This document shows, one piece after another, positions 20,495-31,693 of a stretch of DNA of 64,000 bases (the stretch's first letter is position 1; every line of letters begins with the position of its first letter). The notes beneath the pieces were generated by a model. The model saw only the letters and a program-made list of their open reading frames with translations. It searched no databases and was not told the DNA's origin. Made by a program: the position numbers and the translations under genes. Source of the DNA: Clostridium tagluense. GTDB lineage: Bacteria > Bacillota > Clostridia > Clostridiales > Clostridiaceae. The stretch covers positions 20,728-84,727 of the forward strand of contig NZ_BHYK01000016.1 in the NCBI RefSeq assembly GCF_003865095.1. Direction: 5' to 3'.

Positions 20495-20830
20495 ATGGAG
20501 GCTAAAGCTATAGCTAAATATGTGCGAACGTCCTCAATGAAAATCGGGATTGTTCTTGATTTAATAAGAGGTAAAAATGTAAATGAGGCTTTTGCTATAT
20601 TACAATATACTTCCAAAAATGCAGCTGATGTAGTAACTAAAGTTCTAAAATCAGCTGTAGCAAATGCAGAAAATAATTTAAACTTAGATGTTAGTAGATT
20701 ATATGTTAATAATGCCTATGCATGTCAAGGTCCAACACTTAAGAGATTTAGACCGCGTGCACAAGGAAGAGCTTATAGAATAAGAAAAAGATCTAGCCAT
20801 GTAACTATAACAGTTACAGAAAGATTATAA
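20495..20830 (+). CDS. rplV: 50S ribosomal protein L22
   Basis: L22 extends a beta-hairpin into the exit tunnel. It is 111 residues with the [22 protein letters not shown]-terminal region in recognisable form and the [14 protein letters not shown] hairpin tip near residues 87-100, which is wild-type in the macrolide-affecting region as far as can be judged. Confidence 0.98.
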   Translation: MEAKAIAKYVRTSSMKIGIVLDLIRGKNVNEAFAILQYTSKNAADVVTKVLKSAVANAENNLNLDVSRLYVNNAYACQGPTLKRFRPRAQGRAYRIRKRSSHVTITVTERL

Positions 20831-20846
20831 GAAGGAGGGATATAAC

Positions 20847-21512
20847 TTGGGACAAAAAGTAAATCCACACGGCTTTAGAGTTGGTGTAATAAAAGATTGG
20901 AATTCTAAATGGTACGCAGATAAAAAGAATTTTGCAGATAATCTTGTTGAAGATTTTAAGATTAGAGAATTCTTAAAAAGCAAACTCTATACAGCTGGAA
21001 TTTCTAAAATCGAAATTGAAAGAGCTGCTAAAAGAGTTAAAATCAACATAAACACTGCTAAACCAGGAATGGTTATCGGTAGAGGCGGTTCTGGAATTGA
21101 AGTTATAAAGCAAGACATGAAAAAAATTATAACAGATAAGAATGTTTTAATTAATATCGTGGAAGTAAAGCAAGCAGAAAACAATGCTCAATTAATGGCA
21201 GAAAGTGTTGCGTCTCAATTAGAAAAGAGAATTTCTTTTAGAAGGGCAATGAAACAAACAATTCAAAGAGCTATGAGAACTGGCGTTAAGGGAGTTAAAA
21301 CTGCATGTGCAGGAAGACTTGGCGGAGCAGAAATAGCTAGAACAGAACACTATCATGAAGGTACAATTCCATGCCAAACATTGAGAGCTGATATAGATTA
21401 TGGATTTGCAGAAGCAAATACTGTATATGGAAAAATTGGCGTAAAAGTTTGGGTATATAGAGGTGAGGTTCTTCCTACAAAGAAAATCGTTAAGGAAGAA
21501 GTAAACGCATAG
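20847..21512 (+). CDS. rpsC: 30S ribosomal protein S3
   Basis: S3 lies at the mRNA entry site and helps unwind mRNA. It is 221 residues from TTG 20847 (SD GAAGGAGGG), with [13 protein letters not shown] at the start and the KH domain signature [10 protein letters not shown] (about residues 73-82). Confidence 0.98.
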   Translation: MGQKVNPHGFRVGVIKDWNSKWYADKKNFADNLVEDFKIREFLKSKLYTAGISKIEIERAAKRVKININTAKPGMVIGRGGSGIEVIKQDMKKIITDKNVLINIVEVKQAENNAQLMAESVASQLEKRISFRRAMKQTIQRAMRTGVKGVKTACAGRLGGAEIARTEHYHEGTIPCQTLRADIDYGFAEANTVYGKIGVKVWVYRGEVLPTKKIVKEEVNA

Positions 21513-21537
21513 AAGTGTAAGGAAGGAGGAATAAAAC

Positions 21538-21981
21538 ATGTTAATGCCTAAGAGGACTAAACATCGTAAAGTTCATCGCGGTAAAATGCGAGGAAAGGCT
21601 ACAAGAGGAAACTTTATTGCATACGGTGATTATGCATTGCAAGCTACAGAATGTGGTTGGGTTAAAAGTAATCAAATAGAAGCTGCCAGAGTTGCTATCA
21701 ATAGATATGTAAAAAGAGGAGGTCAGGTTTGGATAAAAATCTTCCCTGACAAGCCAGTAACTGAAAAACCAGCTGAAACTCGTATGGGTTCCGGTAAAGG
21801 ATCAGTAGAATATTGGGTAGCAGTTGTTAAGCCAGGCAGAGTGTTATTTGAAATTGCAGGAGTAACAGAAGAAGCAGCTAGAGAGGCAATGAGACTTGCT
21901 TCACACAAACTTCCAATTAAAACTAAGTTTGTATCTAGAAAAGATTTTGAGGAAATGGGTGGTGAACTCAATGAAGGCTAA
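21538..21981 (+). CDS. rplP: 50S ribosomal protein L16
   Basis: L16 helps position tRNA in the A site. It is 147 residues; ATG 21538 gives the conserved [15 protein letters not shown] start and fits the SD (AAGGAGG) better than ATG 21544. The last 11 bases overlap rpmC. Confidence 0.98.
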   Translation: MLMPKRTKHRKVHRGKMRGKATRGNFIAYGDYALQATECGWVKSNQIEAARVAINRYVKRGGQVWIKIFPDKPVTEKPAETRMGSGKGSVEYWVAVVKPGRVLFEIAGVTEEAAREAMRLASHKLPIKTKFVSRKDFEEMGGELNEG

Positions 21982-22183
21982 TGAATTAAATGAATTAAGA
22001 CAAAGTAATCCTCAAGATTTACAAGTAAGAATGTCTGATTTAAAGGCAGAATTGTTTAACCTTAGATTTCAGTTAGCTACAGGACAATTAGAGAACCCTA
22101 TGAGAATTAAACAGGTTAAAAAATCTATAGCCCAAATTAAGACCATCCTTAGACAAGAAGAAATAAGGTCTTTAGAACAGTAA
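21971..22183 (+). CDS. rpmC: 50S ribosomal protein L29
   Basis: L29 lies by L23 at the tunnel exit. From ATG 21971 it has 70 residues starting [11 protein letters not shown], with the typical [18 protein letters not shown] longer frame reaching 21896 is rejected because it runs inside rplP; the SD-like GGGTGGTG lies in the end of rplP, so translation is probably coupled. Confidence 0.96.
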   Translation: MKANELNELRQSNPQDLQVRMSDLKAELFNLRFQLATGQLENPMRIKQVKKSIAQIKTILRQEEIRSLEQ

Positions 22184-22204
22184 AACTGAAAGGAGGTTGC
22201 TCTT

Positions 22205-22459
22205 GTGGAAAGAAACAATAGAAAGACAAGAATAGGTAGAGTAGTTTCTGATAAAATGGATAAGACAATAGTTGTAGCAATTGAAACAAAAGTTCGTCAT
22301 CCATTATACGGAAAGATAATTAATAAAACAACAAAATTTAAGGCTCATGATGAAAATAATGAAGCTCAAATTAATGATAAAGTGTCAATTATGGAAACTA
22401 GACCATTATCCAAGGATAAAAGATGGAGAATTACTGGAATAGTTGAAAAAGCTAAATAA
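22205..22459 (+). CDS. rpsQ: 30S ribosomal protein S17
   Basis: S17 is a primary 16S rRNA binder. It is 84 residues from GTG 22205 (SD AAAGGAGG), with [19 protein letters not shown] and HPLYGKI. Confidence 0.98.
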   Translation: MERNNRKTRIGRVVSDKMDKTIVVAIETKVRHPLYGKIINKTTKFKAHDENNEAQINDKVSIMETRPLSKDKRWRITGIVEKAK

Positions 22460-22495
22460 TATTACAATTTAAGAACTGGAAGGAGGGTATTTGAT

Positions 22496-22864
22496 ATGAT
22501 ACAACAGCAAACTAGATTGAAGGTTGCAGATAATTCTGGCGCAAAAGAGATTATGTGTATTAGAGTGTTAGGTGGTTCAAAAAGAAAATGGGGAAACATC
22601 AGTGATACAATAGTTGCCAGCGTAAAAAGTGCAACACCAGGTGGAGTTGTTAAAAAAGGTGAAGTAGTTAAGGCAGTTATAGTTAGATCAGCAAAAGGTG
22701 TAAGAAGAGCCGATGGATCATACGTCAAATTTGATGATAATGCAGCTGTTATTATTAAAGATGACAAGACCCCAAAAGGTACTCGTATATTCGGACCTGT
22801 TGCAAGAGAGTTAAGAGATAAAGACTTCAGTAAGATCTTATCACTAGCGCCTGAAGTTCTATAA
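22496..22864 (+). CDS. rplN: 50S ribosomal protein L14
   Basis: L14 contributes to the subunit bridge. It is 122 residues with the conserved [14 protein letters not shown] start and [13 protein letters not shown] end. Confidence 0.98.
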   Translation: MIQQQTRLKVADNSGAKEIMCIRVLGGSKRKWGNISDTIVASVKSATPGGVVKKGEVVKAVIVRSAKGVRRADGSYVKFDDNAAVIIKDDKTPKGTRIFGPVARELRDKDFSKILSLAPEVL

Positions 22865-22881
22865 GATAGGAGGTGTCTAAC

Positions 22882-23205
22882 ATGGCAGTTAAAAAAGTGC
22901 ACGTAAGAAAAAAAGATTCAGTAATGGTTATTTCAGGTAAAGACAAAGGCAAAATAAGCGAAGTCTTAGCGGTATATCCTAAAACTGGAAAAGTTTTAGT
23001 AAAAGATGTTAGCGTGGTTACAAAACATCAAAAACCAAGCAAACAAAACATGCAAGGTGGAATAATTCACAGAGAAGCAGCTATAAATGCTTCAAAAGTT
23101 ATGCTATATTGCACAAAATGTAAAAATGTAACAAGAATAAGTAGCAAAATTCTAGATGATGGAACTAAGGTTAGGGTTTGCAAGAAGTGTGGAGAAACAT
23201 TTTAA
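22882..23205 (+). CDS. rplX: 50S ribosomal protein L24
   Basis: L24 initiates 50S assembly. From ATG 22882 (SD TAGGAGGTG) it has 107 residues: a KOW motif (VISGKDKGKISEVL, about residues 15-28) and a C-terminal zinc-type pair of Cys motifs, CTKC and CKKC. GTG 22873 upstream sits inside the SD and is not used. Confidence 0.96.
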   Translation: MAVKKVHVRKKDSVMVISGKDKGKISEVLAVYPKTGKVLVKDVSVVTKHQKPSKQNMQGGIIHREAAINASKVMLYCTKCKNVTRISSKILDDGTKVRVCKKCGETF

Positions 23206-23227
23206 TTTCTGAAAGGAGGTTTAACAT

Positions 23228-23770
23228 ATGAGTTCAAGGCTACAAGAAAAATACGAAAATGAAGTAGTTCAAGCTTTAATGGAAAAATTCGGATATAAAA
23301 ACATAATGGAAGTACCAAAACTTGAAAAGATAGTTTTAAATATGGGAGTCGGAGAAGCAAAAGATAACTCTAAAGTTTTAGATTCAGCTGTTAGTGATAT
23401 GCAAATTATAGCAGGTCAAAAACCAGTTATAACAAGAGCAAAGAAATCTATAGCTAATTTTAAACTAAGAGAAAACATGCCAATAGGTTGTAAAGTTACA
23501 TTAAGAAAAGCTCAAATGTTCGAATTTGCTGACAAATTAATGAACGTTGCATTACCTAGAGTTAGAGATTTTAGAGGAGCTTCTTCTAAAGCATTTGACG
23601 GAAGAGGTAATTATGCTATAGGTGTTAAAGAACAACTTATATTCCCTGAAATAGAATATGATAAAATTGATAAGATAAGAGGAATGGATATAATATTCGT
23701 TACTACTGCAAAGACAGACGAGGAAGCAAGAGAGTTACTAAGATTCCTTGGAATGCCATTTGCTCAATAA
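23228..23770 (+). CDS. rplE: 50S ribosomal protein L5
   Basis: L5 binds 5S rRNA in the central protuberance. It is 180 residues with [25 protein letters not shown] and [16 protein letters not shown]. Confidence 0.98.
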   Translation: MSSRLQEKYENEVVQALMEKFGYKNIMEVPKLEKIVLNMGVGEAKDNSKVLDSAVSDMQIIAGQKPVITRAKKSIANFKLRENMPIGCKVTLRKAQMFEFADKLMNVALPRVRDFRGASSKAFDGRGNYAIGVKEQLIFPEIEYDKIDKIRGMDIIFVTTAKTDEEARELLRFLGMPFAQ

Positions 23771-23785
23771 TAAGGAGGTAAACAT

Positions 23786-23971
23786 ATGGCACGTAAGGCG
23801 TTAATAGAAAAGTGGAAAAAAGAACCTAAATTTTCAACTAGAGCTTATACAAGATGTAGACTTTGTGGGAGACCGCATTCTGTATTACAAAAATTTGGTA
23901 TATGCCGTATCTGTTTTAGAGAACTTGCACACAAGGGAGAAATTCCTGGTTGCAGAAAAGCAAGTTGGTAA
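23786..23971 (+). CDS. rpsN: 30S ribosomal protein S14, type Z (zinc)
   Basis: S14 completes the 30S head. The 61-residue short form has CRLC (about residues 24-27) and CRIC (40-43), a complete zinc site, so this is the C+ paralogue. Located in the spc order between rplE and rpsH. Confidence 0.98.
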   Translation: MARKALIEKWKKEPKFSTRAYTRCRLCGRPHSVLQKFGICRICFRELAHKGEIPGCRKASW

Positions 23972-24003
23972 TTAGAACATTCTAATGAAAGGAGGCACGA
24001 AAA

Positions 24004-24402
24004 ATGGTTATGACTGACCCAATCGCAGATTTGCTAACACGTATAAGAAATGCAAATGTTGTAAGACACGAAATAGTAGAAGTACCTTCATCAACTATAA
24101 AGAAGGAAATTGCAAACATATTGCTTCAAGAAGGATATCTTAAAAACATTGAAGAGTATAATGATGGCGTTGTTCCAATGATGAGACTTGCAATGAAGTA
24201 TGGTCAAAACAAGGAAAGAGTTATCACTGGTCTTAAGAGAATATCTAAACCAGGTTTAAGAGTATATTCTAAAAATGAGGATATTCCAAAAGTATTGAAT
24301 GGACTTGGAGTTGCTATAATATCAACTTCAAAAGGCTTAGTAGCAGATAGAGATGCTAGAAAATTAGGACTAGGCGGAGAAGTTATTTGTTACATTTGGT
24401 AG
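24004..24402 (+). CDS. rpsH: 30S ribosomal protein S8
   Basis: S8 is a central-domain 16S binder and, in E. coli, the spc-operon repressor. It is 132 residues with [15 protein letters not shown] and the C-terminal [17 protein letters not shown] 24004 fits the SD AAAGGAGG; ATG 24010 is an alternative. Confidence 0.98.
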   Translation: MVMTDPIADLLTRIRNANVVRHEIVEVPSSTIKKEIANILLQEGYLKNIEEYNDGVVPMMRLAMKYGQNKERVITGLKRISKPGLRVYSKNEDIPKVLNGLGVAIISTSKGLVADRDARKLGLGGEVICYIW

Positions 24403-24604
24403 TATAATAATTCTAAGGCATAACGAAATTGGTTTGTTATGTACATAGTTATAATAGATAATTTAGGGAAAATCAAAATTGGTATGTTCTCATGGTAATA
24501 TAGAGAATAAACAATTAAGAATTGGTTAGTACTTAAAAGTAATATAGAAGACATAGCAATTACTAATTGTTATGTATCTAAAAAACAATGCAGGAGGTGT
24601 AAGT
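24403..24604 (+). other. 202-base rpsH-rplF gap with hairpins
   Basis: This is the longest gap inside the spc genes. It holds CATAAC/GTTATG (24419-24441) and an 11-bp hairpin ACATAGCAATT/AATTGTTATGT with a 3-base loop (24551-24575), which ends 16 bases before the rplF SD. No U-run and no clear promoter. It may be a regulatory or processing site. Confidence 0.5.
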
Positions 24605-25144
24605 ATGTCAAGAATCGGAAGACTTCCAGTAGCTATACCGAGTGGAGTAACTGTTACAGTTTCACCAACGAATGTTGTGAATGTAAAAGGACCAAAAGGT
24701 GAGTTAACTCAGAACATGAGTACTAAAATGAATATAGCTATAGAAGACAATATTTTGGTAGTTTCAAGACCAAGCGATGTAAAAGAGCATAGAGCTCTTC
24801 ACGGACTTACAAGATCATTAATTAATAATATGATTATTGGAGTTACAGAAGGATACCAAAAAACACTTGAGTTAGTTGGTGTTGGTTACAGAGCTCAATT
24901 AAAAGGATCTAAAATAACATTAAATCTTGGATATTCACATCCAGTTGAAATAGATGCAGTTGCAGGAATCCAATTTGAACTACCTGATGCTAATAAAATA
25001 ATAGTAAAAGGTATTGATAAGCAATTAGTTGGAGCTGTTGCAGCAGACATTAGAACTTGGAGAAAACCAGAACCTTACAAAGGCAAAGGAATCAGATATT
25101 CTGATGAAGTTGTTAGACGTAAGGAAGGTAAAACAGGTAAATAA
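24605..25144 (+). CDS. rplF: 50S ribosomal protein L6
   Basis: L6 lies near the sarcin-ricin loop and factor site. From ATG 24605 (SD AGGAGGTG) it has 179 residues in two similar domains, with [14 protein letters not shown] at the start and the C-terminal [14 protein letters not shown]. An upstream ATG at 24572 lies in the hairpin and lacks an SD. Confidence 0.97.
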   Translation: MSRIGRLPVAIPSGVTVTVSPTNVVNVKGPKGELTQNMSTKMNIAIEDNILVVSRPSDVKEHRALHGLTRSLINNMIIGVTEGYQKTLELVGVGYRAQLKGSKITLNLGYSHPVEIDAVAGIQFELPDANKIIVKGIDKQLVGAVAADIRTWRKPEPYKGKGIRYSDEVVRRKEGKTGK

Positions 25145-25163
25145 GTAGGAAGGAGTGAATGAT

Positions 25164-25526
25164 GTGTTCAAGAAAGAAGATAGACAAAAATCAAGAGTTA
25201 AGCGTCATCTTAGAGTACGTAAGAAGATTTCTGGTACAGCGCAAAGACCTAGATTAGCTGTATATAGAAGTGAAAAGAATATATATGCTCAAGTAATAGA
25301 TGATGTTGCTCAAATCACATTAGTTTCTGCTTCAAGCGTAGATAAAGCTTTCGAATTAAAAATAGGAAGCAATAAAGAAGCGGCAAAATTAGTTGGAAAA
25401 ATGGTTGCTGAAAGAGCACTTGAAAAAGGAATAGAAGAAGTAGTATTCGACAGAGGTGGATATGTATACCACGGTAGAGTACAAAACCTAGCTGAAGGAG
25501 CAAGAGAAGCAGGGCTTAAATTCTAA
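25164..25526 (+). CDS. rplR: 50S ribosomal protein L18
   Basis: L18 binds 5S rRNA. The start GTG 25164 lies 8 bases after SD AAGGAG and gives 120 residues, the usual size; GTG 25155 overlaps the SD. The Arg/Lys-rich N-terminal tail and [20 protein letters not shown] are typical, as is the end AREAGLKF. Confidence 0.96.
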   Translation: MFKKEDRQKSRVKRHLRVRKKISGTAQRPRLAVYRSEKNIYAQVIDDVAQITLVSASSVDKAFELKIGSNKEAAKLVGKMVAERALEKGIEEVVFDRGGYVYHGRVQNLAEGAREAGLKF

Positions 25527-25543
25527 GAAAAGGAGGGAAACAC

Positions 25544-26041
25544 ATGAAGATAGATCCTAGCACATTAGATCTTAAAGAAAAAGTAGTTAATATAAACAGA
25601 GTTGCTAAGGTTGTTAAAGGTGGAAGAAACTTCAGATTCAGCGCATTAGTTGTTGTTGGAGACGAAAACGGACACGTTGGCGTGGGAATGGGTAAATCTG
25701 TAGAAATTCCTGAAGCAATTAGAAAAGGAATAGAAGATGCTAAGAAGAACTTAGTAACAGTAGCTATGGTTGGATCAACTATACCTCATACTATTGATGG
25801 TAAATTCGGTACTTCCGTTATACACATAATGCCTGGTGCTGAAGGTACAGGAGTTTTAGCCGGTGGACCAGTTAGAGCAGTTCTAGAATTATCAGGATTA
25901 AAAGATGTTAGAGCTAAATCTTTAGGCTCTAGTAATGCAAGAAATGTAGTTAATGCTACTATTGATGGTTTAGCAAGATTAAGAACAGTAGAAGATGTAG
26001 CTAAACTAAGAGGCAAAACTGTAGAAGAAATATTAAGATAG
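25544..26041 (+). CDS. rpsE: 30S ribosomal protein S5
   Basis: S5 works at the mRNA entry and decoding accuracy region. It is 165 residues with [17 protein letters not shown] and [17 protein letters not shown], then [15 protein letters not shown]. Confidence 0.98.
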   Translation: MKIDPSTLDLKEKVVNINRVAKVVKGGRNFRFSALVVVGDENGHVGVGMGKSVEIPEAIRKGIEDAKKNLVTVAMVGSTIPHTIDGKFGTSVIHIMPGAEGTGVLAGGPVRAVLELSGLKDVRAKSLGSSNARNVVNATIDGLARLRTVEDVAKLRGKTVEEILR

Positions 26042-26053
26042 GAGGGGAAAACC

Positions 26054-26233
26054 TTGGCTAAAGTAAAACTAACATTGGTTAAGAGCTTAATAGGTAGAAA
26101 AAAAGAACATATTGCTACTTGTAATTCTCTAGGATTAAGAAAAATAAGAAAAAGTGTTGAGCACGAGGAAACTCCTCAAATCAGAGGTATGATTAACAAA
26201 GTTATATATCTATTAAAAGTAGAAGAAGTTTAA
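26054..26233 (+). CDS. rpmD: 50S ribosomal protein L30
   Basis: This short 59-residue L30 starts at TTG 26054 with SD GGAGGGG 12 bases after rpsE. It has the family pattern [17 protein letters not shown] and [10 protein letters not shown], then RGMINKV. The place between rpsE and rplO is diagnostic. Confidence 0.95.
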   Translation: MAKVKLTLVKSLIGRKKEHIATCNSLGLRKIRKSVEHEETPQIRGMINKVIYLLKVEEV

Positions 26234-26250
26234 AACGAGGAGGTGTTTAC

Positions 26251-26691
26251 ATGAAACTTCAAGATTTAAAACCTGCAGAAGGATCAAAAAAATCTCGTAA
26301 AAGACTTGGTAGAGGTACTGCTACAGGCTGGGGTAAAACTGCGGGAAGAGGTCAAGACGGACAAAACTCTAGATCAGGTGGAGGAACAAGACCAGGATTT
26401 GAAGGAGGTCAGATGCCTTTATACAGAAGATTACCTAAAAGAGGTTTTACTAATATTTTTGCAAAAGAATATGCATGTATAAATGTAGATAGACTTAATA
26501 TATTCGAAAATGGTACAGAAATCACACCAGAATTGCTATTAGAGAGAAGAGTCATAAGAAAAGTATATGACGGAGTTAAAATACTTGGAAATGGTAACTT
26601 AGAAAAGAATTTAACTGTAAGTGCAACAAAATTCTCTAAAGCAGCAGCTGAGAAAATTGAGGCAGCTGGAGGAAAAGTTGAGGTGATATAA
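26251..26691 (+). CDS. rplO: 50S ribosomal protein L15
   Basis: L15 is a late 50S assembly protein. It is 146 residues, with the Gly/Arg-rich N-terminal extension ([18 protein letters not shown], about residues 19-36) and [17 protein letters not shown]. Its stop is followed without a gap by secY. Confidence 0.98.
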   Translation: MKLQDLKPAEGSKKSRKRLGRGTATGWGKTAGRGQDGQNSRSGGGTRPGFEGGQMPLYRRLPKRGFTNIFAKEYACINVDRLNIFENGTEITPELLLERRVIRKVYDGVKILGNGNLEKNLTVSATKFSKAAAEKIEAAGGKVEVI

Positions 26692-27972
26692 ATGTTATCA
26701 ACCCTACGTAATGCCTGGAAAGTTCCGGATTTAAGAAAGCGTATGATATTCACACTACTTATGGTTGCAATTGTTAGGATAGGTATTTTCATTCCTGTTC
26801 CTGGTGTAGATGCTAGTAAACTTTTAGACTTAACTAGTACTGGAGGTACATTATTTAGTTTTTACGAAATGCTTTCAGGTGGTGCATTAAGTAAGTTTAG
26901 TATTTTTGCTATGGGTGTAGGTCCATACATAAATGCATCAATCATAATGCAATTACTTGTAATAGCAATTCCTTATTTAGAGCAACTTTCTAAAGAGGGT
27001 CTTGAAGGGCGAAAGAAGATACAAGATTATACTAGATATGCTTCAATAGTACTTGGAGCACTACAGGCTTTTGGTATGTATGCAATTATTTCAGGTACTG
27101 GAGCATTTTCAAGTAATTCTAGTTTAACCATATTTTTGGTGATACTAACGATGACAACTGCATCAACATTTTTGGTGTGGATAGGGGAACAAATCACTGG
27201 TAAAGGTATCGGGAATGGTATTTCATTAATAATTTTTATTAATATTATAGCAGGGTTACCTACTCTAGTGTATCAAATCGCTGGGCTCCAGACGGCAGGA
27301 ACTGTGAATTTTGTAGAGGTTATAATGTTTATTGTAGTGGCTATAGCATTATTAGTAGCAGTAGTAATAGCAAGTTTAAGTGAAAGAAGAATTCCTGTCC
27401 AATATGCTGGAAAGTCGGTTGGAAACAAAACCTTCAAAGGACAATCAACACATATTCCTATCAATGTAAATGGATCTGGAGTTATCGGTATAATTTTTGC
27501 AATGTCAGTAATGACATTCCCACAAACAATAGCACAACTTAAACCGACATCTTCAATTGCAAAATTTATTGTAGGAAGTCCTTGGAGCATTTTTGAAAAG
27601 AACAGTTGGAAATATGCCACGGTATATTTTGTGTTAGTAGTATTTTTTACATGGTTTTATACTCAGGTAACATTTAAACCGGATGAAATGGCTGAAAATA
27701 TGCATAAATCATCAGGCTTTATACCAGGGATTAGACCGGGTGCGAATACCGCAACTTATATCGATATGGTATTGACTAAGATTTCAATGATTGGAGGAAC
27801 TTTTGCGGCTGTTATAGCAATATTCCCTATTATTATAGAGGGTGCTACTAACTTTAAGGGAATATACTTTGGCGGTACAATGTTACTGATTTTGGTAAAT
27901 GTTGCTCTTGAGACATTAAGACAACTTGAATCACAATTAGTAATGCGTCATTACCAAGGATTCCTTAAATAA
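26692..27972 (+). CDS. secY: Preprotein translocase subunit SecY
   Basis: SecY is the channel subunit of the Sec translocon in the membrane. The 426-residue protein has about ten membrane segments; the plug/TM2 region ([22 protein letters not shown]) and the cytoplasmic loop with [12 protein letters not shown] are conserved. It starts directly after the rplO stop, with its SD (GAGGTGA) inside rplO, so the two are coupled. Confidence 0.98.
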   Translation: MLSTLRNAWKVPDLRKRMIFTLLMVAIVRIGIFIPVPGVDASKLLDLTSTGGTLFSFYEMLSGGALSKFSIFAMGVGPYINASIIMQLLVIAIPYLEQLSKEGLEGRKKIQDYTRYASIVLGALQAFGMYAIISGTGAFSSNSSLTIFLVILTMTTASTFLVWIGEQITGKGIGNGISLIIFINIIAGLPTLVYQIAGLQTAGTVNFVEVIMFIVVAIALLVAVVIASLSERRIPVQYAGKSVGNKTFKGQSTHIPINVNGSGVIGIIFAMSVMTFPQTIAQLKPTSSIAKFIVGSPWSIFEKNSWKYATVYFVLVVFFTWFYTQVTFKPDEMAENMHKSSGFIPGIRPGANTATYIDMVLTKISMIGGTFAAVIAIFPIIIEGATNFKGIYFGGTMLLILVNVALETLRQLESQLVMRHYQGFLK

Positions 27973-27994
27973 ATTATTACCAGGAGATGATACT

Positions 27995-28648
27995 ATGAGA
28001 ATAATCTTGTTAGGTCCTCCGGGAGCCGGAAAAGGAACGCAAGCAAAATCTATAAGCAATAAATTTTCCATACCACATATATCAACAGGGGATATATTCA
28101 GAAAGAATATTTCGGAAAAAACTCCTCTTGGAATCGAAGCTAAGAAACATATTGATAAGGGACACTTAGTCCCGGATGCATTGACTATAGATATAATCGT
28201 GGATAGGTTAGATAATGAAGATTGTATAAATGGGTTTTTATTAGATGGCTATCCTAGAACTGTTAATCAAGCTGAAGCCTTAGAAACTATTTTAGAAGAA
28301 AAAGGCATCGTTCTTGATACTTCATTATTAATAAAGGTGCCTAGAGAATTTATTTTAAGTAGAATGACTGGTCGAAGAGTTTGTCTCAACTGTGGAGCTA
28401 GCTACCATATTACATTTAATCCTCCAGAAACGGATGGAAAATGCAATTTGTGTGGATCATCTCTTGTGCAAAGAGCAGATGACAGTGAAGAAACCGTTAG
28501 TGAACGGTTAGACATATATGATGCTCAAACACAACCGTTGATAAAGTACTATGGTGACAAAAACTTATTATCAGTAGTTGATGGAACACAAGCAATTAAT
28601 GGCGTATTCGAAAGTATCTGTAGTATCTTAGGAGAGATAAAAAAGTGA
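27995..28648 (+). CDS. adk: Adenylate kinase
   Basis: Converts ATP + AMP to 2 ADP in the cytosol. It is 217 residues with P-loop [11 protein letters not shown] (about residues 7-17), the AMP-site STGDIFR, DGYPRT, and the lid carrying a zinc site of two Cys pairs (CLNC near 130 and CNLC near 150), the long Gram-positive form. Overlaps map by four bases. Confidence 0.98.
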   Translation: MRIILLGPPGAGKGTQAKSISNKFSIPHISTGDIFRKNISEKTPLGIEAKKHIDKGHLVPDALTIDIIVDRLDNEDCINGFLLDGYPRTVNQAEALETILEEKGIVLDTSLLIKVPREFILSRMTGRRVCLNCGASYHITFNPPETDGKCNLCGSSLVQRADDSEETVSERLDIYDAQTQPLIKYYGDKNLLSVVDGTQAINGVFESICSILGEIKK

Positions 28649-29391
28649 TAAACATAAAAAGTGATATGGAAATTCAATATATGAGAAGTGCAGGTAAAGT
28701 GGTTGCAGAAGCTCTTGCATTAATTGAAGAAGTAATAAAACCGGGAATAACCACTGCAGAAATAGATAAATTAGCTGAAGAGTTCATAATAAGACAGGGT
28801 GCTAAACCATCTTTTAAAGGTTATTGTGGATTTCCAGCTTCCATATGTACATCTGTTAATGATGAAGTGGTTCATGGGATTCCAACTAATCGGATTTTAC
28901 TTGAAGGAGATATAATTAGCATAGATTGTGGGGCCATATTAAATGGCTATCATGGAGATGCTGCTAGGACTTTTCCAGTAGGAAAAGTATCTAATGAATC
29001 TACAATGCTCATTGAAATCACTAAAAATAGTTTTTTCAAGGGCGTTGAAAAAGCTATAATCGGCAATAGATTATCAGATATATCTGCTGCAATTCAGTGT
29101 TATGCTGAAGAACATGGATACTCTGTGGTTAGGGATTTTGTAGGTCATGGGATTGGAACATCAATGCATGAAGATCCAGAGGTTCCTAATTATGGTGCTC
29201 CAGATAGAGGTCCTAAATTAGTTCATGGTATGGTACTTGCAATTGAACCTATGATAAATATAGGAAAGCATTATGTCAAAGTAAAGGCTAATAGATGGAC
29301 GGTAGTAACAAGAGATGGCAGTTTATCTGCACATTATGAAAATACTGTTGCTATCCTAAAAAGTGGTCCTGAAATATTAACTTTGAACTAA
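28645..29391 (+). CDS. map: Type I methionine aminopeptidase
   Basis: Removes N-terminal Met from new proteins. It is 248 residues from GTG 28645, overlapping adk (GTGA). Metal ligands fit the family: Asp in SIDCGA, Asp in HGDAARTF, His in [12 protein letters not shown], Glu in AIEPM and Glu near the end. The His of [10 protein letters not shown] is also present. Placed between adk and infA as in other Firmicutes. Confidence 0.97.
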   Translation: MINIKSDMEIQYMRSAGKVVAEALALIEEVIKPGITTAEIDKLAEEFIIRQGAKPSFKGYCGFPASICTSVNDEVVHGIPTNRILLEGDIISIDCGAILNGYHGDAARTFPVGKVSNESTMLIEITKNSFFKGVEKAIIGNRLSDISAAIQCYAEEHGYSVVRDFVGHGIGTSMHEDPEVPNYGAPDRGPKLVHGMVLAIEPMINIGKHYVKVKANRWTVVTRDGSLSAHYENTVAILKSGPEILTLN

Positions 29392-29405
29392 TAGAGGTGA
29401 ATGGT

Positions 29406-29687
29406 TTGGACGAAAATACCCTTTTAGGTAAGGTTGTAAATTCTAAAGCGGGAAGAGATATGCACAAAAAATTTATTGTAGTAGGTATACTGAATAGTGA
29501 GTATGTGTATATTTCTGATGGAGATTTAAGAAAGATTGAGAAACCTAAGAAAAAGAAGGTTAAACATCTAAATTTTACTGACACAGTAGCTGAGGAAATT
29601 AAAGATTCAATTTTATCTAAAAAAGAGGTTACTAATTCTAAAATTAAAATATTTTTGCAGTCTGCAGATATTCGTAAGGAGGTTTGA
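29406..29687 (+). CDS. KOW-domain RNA-binding protein (L14e-like)
   Basis: A protein of about 93 residues in the place of B. subtilis ybzG, between map and infA. The N-terminal half ([12 protein letters not shown], then a strand FIVVGIL and YVYISDGD) is a KOW/L14e-like beta domain; the Lys-rich middle (KPKKKKVKH) suggests RNA contact. Function is not established. Start TTG 29406 fits SD AGAGGTG; GTG 29397 overlaps the SD. Confidence 0.85.
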   Translation: MDENTLLGKVVNSKAGRDMHKKFIVVGILNSEYVYISDGDLRKIEKPKKKKVKHLNFTDTVAEEIKDSILSKKEVTNSKIKIFLQSADIRKEV

Positions 29688-29694
29688 TTACCTT

Positions 29695-29913
29695 ATGTCA
29701 AAAGATGATATAATTGAAATGCAAGGCGTAGTATTAGAAACTTTGCCAAATGCAATATTTCAAGTTGAACTTGAGAGTGGGCATAAAATATTAGCTCATA
29801 TTTCAGGTAAGTTAAGAATGAATTTTATAAGAATACTACCAGGCGATAAAGTTACAGTAGAACTTTCTCCATATGATCTCACTCGTGGGAGAATAACTTG
29901 GAGAGATAAGTAA
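29695..29913 (+). CDS. infA: Translation initiation factor IF-1
   Basis: IF-1 blocks the A site during initiation. It is 72 residues, one S1/OB fold, with [19 protein letters not shown] and [23 protein letters not shown] 29695 follows SD AAGGAGG. Confidence 0.98.
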   Translation: MSKDDIIEMQGVVLETLPNAIFQVELESGHKILAHISGKLRMNFIRILPGDKVTVELSPYDLTRGRITWRDK

Positions 29914-29916
29914 TAA

Positions 29917-30042
<126 letters not shown>

Positions 30043-30107
30043 TAGGTTTTATTTACAAATAGGTTTAGTTAAGTATTAAACATAAAAATTAATATATTAG
30101 TAATAAA

Positions 30108-30146
30108 TCACATTAGGTCGTTTTATAAGTTACAATGTGATAAAAT
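30108..30146 (+). promoter_or_regulatory. Possible promoter/hairpin before rpsM
   Basis: In the 139-base rpmJ-rpsM gap, TCACATT (30108-30114) can pair with AATGTGA (30134-30140), and TGA-TAAAAT (30138-30146) looks like an extended -10 box. No good -35 is seen. It could be a secondary promoter of the alpha genes. Confidence 0.35.
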
Positions 30147-30181
30147 GTTAACAACAAGTATCTAGGAGGTGTAAACAGTAA

Positions 30182-30550
30182 ATGGCAAGAATAGCAGGTA
30201 TTGACCTACCAAGAGAAAAAAGGGTTGAAATAGGCCTAACATATATATTTGGTATTGGATTATCAAAATCACAAGGAATCATTAAAGCAACAGGAGTAAA
30301 TCCTGACACAAGAGTGAAGGACTTAACTGAAGAAGAAGTCAATGAACTAAGAACATACATCACCAAGAATTTTATAATTGAAGGTGACTTAAGAAGAAAA
30401 GTTGCATTAGATATAAAAAGATTAATGGAAGTTGGATGTTATAGAGGAATAAGACATAGAAGAGGTCTTCCAGTAAGAGGACAAAAAACTAAAACTAATG
30501 CAAGAACAAGAAAAGGCCCTAAGAAAACAATGGCGGGCAAAAAGAAATAG
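30182..30550 (+). CDS. rpsM: 30S ribosomal protein S13
   Basis: S13 is a 30S head protein contacting tRNA and bridging to L5. It is 122 residues, [20 protein letters not shown] at the start, [14 protein letters not shown], and a basic C-terminal tail. Confidence 0.98.
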   Translation: MARIAGIDLPREKRVEIGLTYIFGIGLSKSQGIIKATGVNPDTRVKDLTEEEVNELRTYITKNFIIEGDLRRKVALDIKRLMEVGCYRGIRHRRGLPVRGQKTKTNARTRKGPKKTMAGKKK

Positions 30551-30565
30551 TAAGGAGGGAATGTA

Positions 30566-30958
30566 ATGGCTCAAAAAGTTAAAAGAAGTAGAAGAAAAAA
30601 AGAGAAAAAAAATATTGAGCACGGTTGTGCTCACATAAAGTCTACTTTTAATAATTCCATCGTTACACTTACAGATGCAGCTGGAAATGCTTTATCTTGG
30701 TCTAGTGCAGGTGGTTTAGGTTTTAGAGGATCAAGAAAGAGTACTCCTTTTGCAGCTCAAATGGCAGCAGAAGCTGCTACAAAGGCAGCAATGGAGCACG
30801 GTTTAAAGAGTGTTGACGTATTCGTTAAAGGACCAGGAGCAGGTAGAGAAGCGGCTATTAGATCACTTCAAGCGGCTGGATTAGAGATTACACTAATCAA
30901 AGACGTTACTCCAATTCCACATAACGGATGTAGACCACCAAAAAGAAGAAGAGTCTAG
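30566..30958 (+). CDS. rpsK: 30S ribosomal protein S11
   Basis: S11 lies on the 30S platform near the E site. It is 130 residues with [32 protein letters not shown] and the C-terminal [15 protein letters not shown]. Confidence 0.98.
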   Translation: MAQKVKRSRRKKEKKNIEHGCAHIKSTFNNSIVTLTDAAGNALSWSSAGGLGFRGSRKSTPFAAQMAAEAATKAAMEHGLKSVDVFVKGPGAGREAAIRSLQAAGLEITLIKDVTPIPHNGCRPPKRRRV

Positions 30959-31009
30959 TAATTAAAATTATAGTAAACATACGTATAGTAAACAGGAGGT
31001 GTAATTTGA

Positions 31010-31630
31010 ATGGCAAGATATACTGGAGCTACTTGTAGGCTTTGCAGAAGAGAAGGTATGAAGCTAAACCTTAAGGGTGATAGATGCTTCACAGATAAAT
31101 GTGCATTTTCAAGAAGAGGCTATGCACCGGGACAACACGGACAAAGCAAGAAAAAAATGTCTAACTATGGATTACAATTAAGAGAAAAACAAAAGGCTAA
31201 GAGAATTTATGGAATACTTGAAAGTCAATTTAGAAGATACTATGATAAAGCTGACAAGTTAAGAGGCATAACAGGTGAAAACCTATTAAAACTTCTAGAA
31301 GTGAGACTTGATAACGTAGTTTATAGATTAGGTTACGGAAATTCAAGACAAGAAGCTAGGCAACTAGTAACTCACGGACATTTCTTAGTTGACGGTAAAA
31401 AGGTAGATATTCCTTCTTACAGTTTAACAGCAAATCAAGTAGTATCTGCATGTCCAAAGAGCAGAGCTACAGAGAAGTTTAAGGTTTTCGCTGAAAATCC
31501 TAAAACTTTACCGAATTGGTTAACAGCTAACTTAGAGAAATTCGAAGGAACAGTTGTTTCAATACCAACTAGGGAAGATATAGATGTTCCTGTTAACGAG
31601 ACGCTAATCGTCGAGTTATACAGCAAATAA
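31010..31630 (+). CDS. rpsD: 30S ribosomal protein S4 (zinc form)
   Basis: S4 nucleates 30S assembly. It is 206 residues; CRLC near residue 10 with two later Cys before [10 protein letters not shown] form a zinc site, and an S4 RNA-binding domain ([20 protein letters not shown]) lies about residues 95-115. It sits in the alpha operon between rpsK and rpoA. Confidence 0.98.
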   Translation: MARYTGATCRLCRREGMKLNLKGDRCFTDKCAFSRRGYAPGQHGQSKKKMSNYGLQLREKQKAKRIYGILESQFRRYYDKADKLRGITGENLLKLLEVRLDNVVYRLGYGNSRQEARQLVTHGHFLVDGKKVDIPSYSLTANQVVSACPKSRATEKFKVFAENPKTLPNWLTANLEKFEGTVVSIPTREDIDVPVNETLIVELYSK

Positions 31631-31693
31631 TCATTAATATAGAATCGGTTGCCCTCATAATAAGTTGCCAATTAAAAAAAAGGAGGGTTTAGT

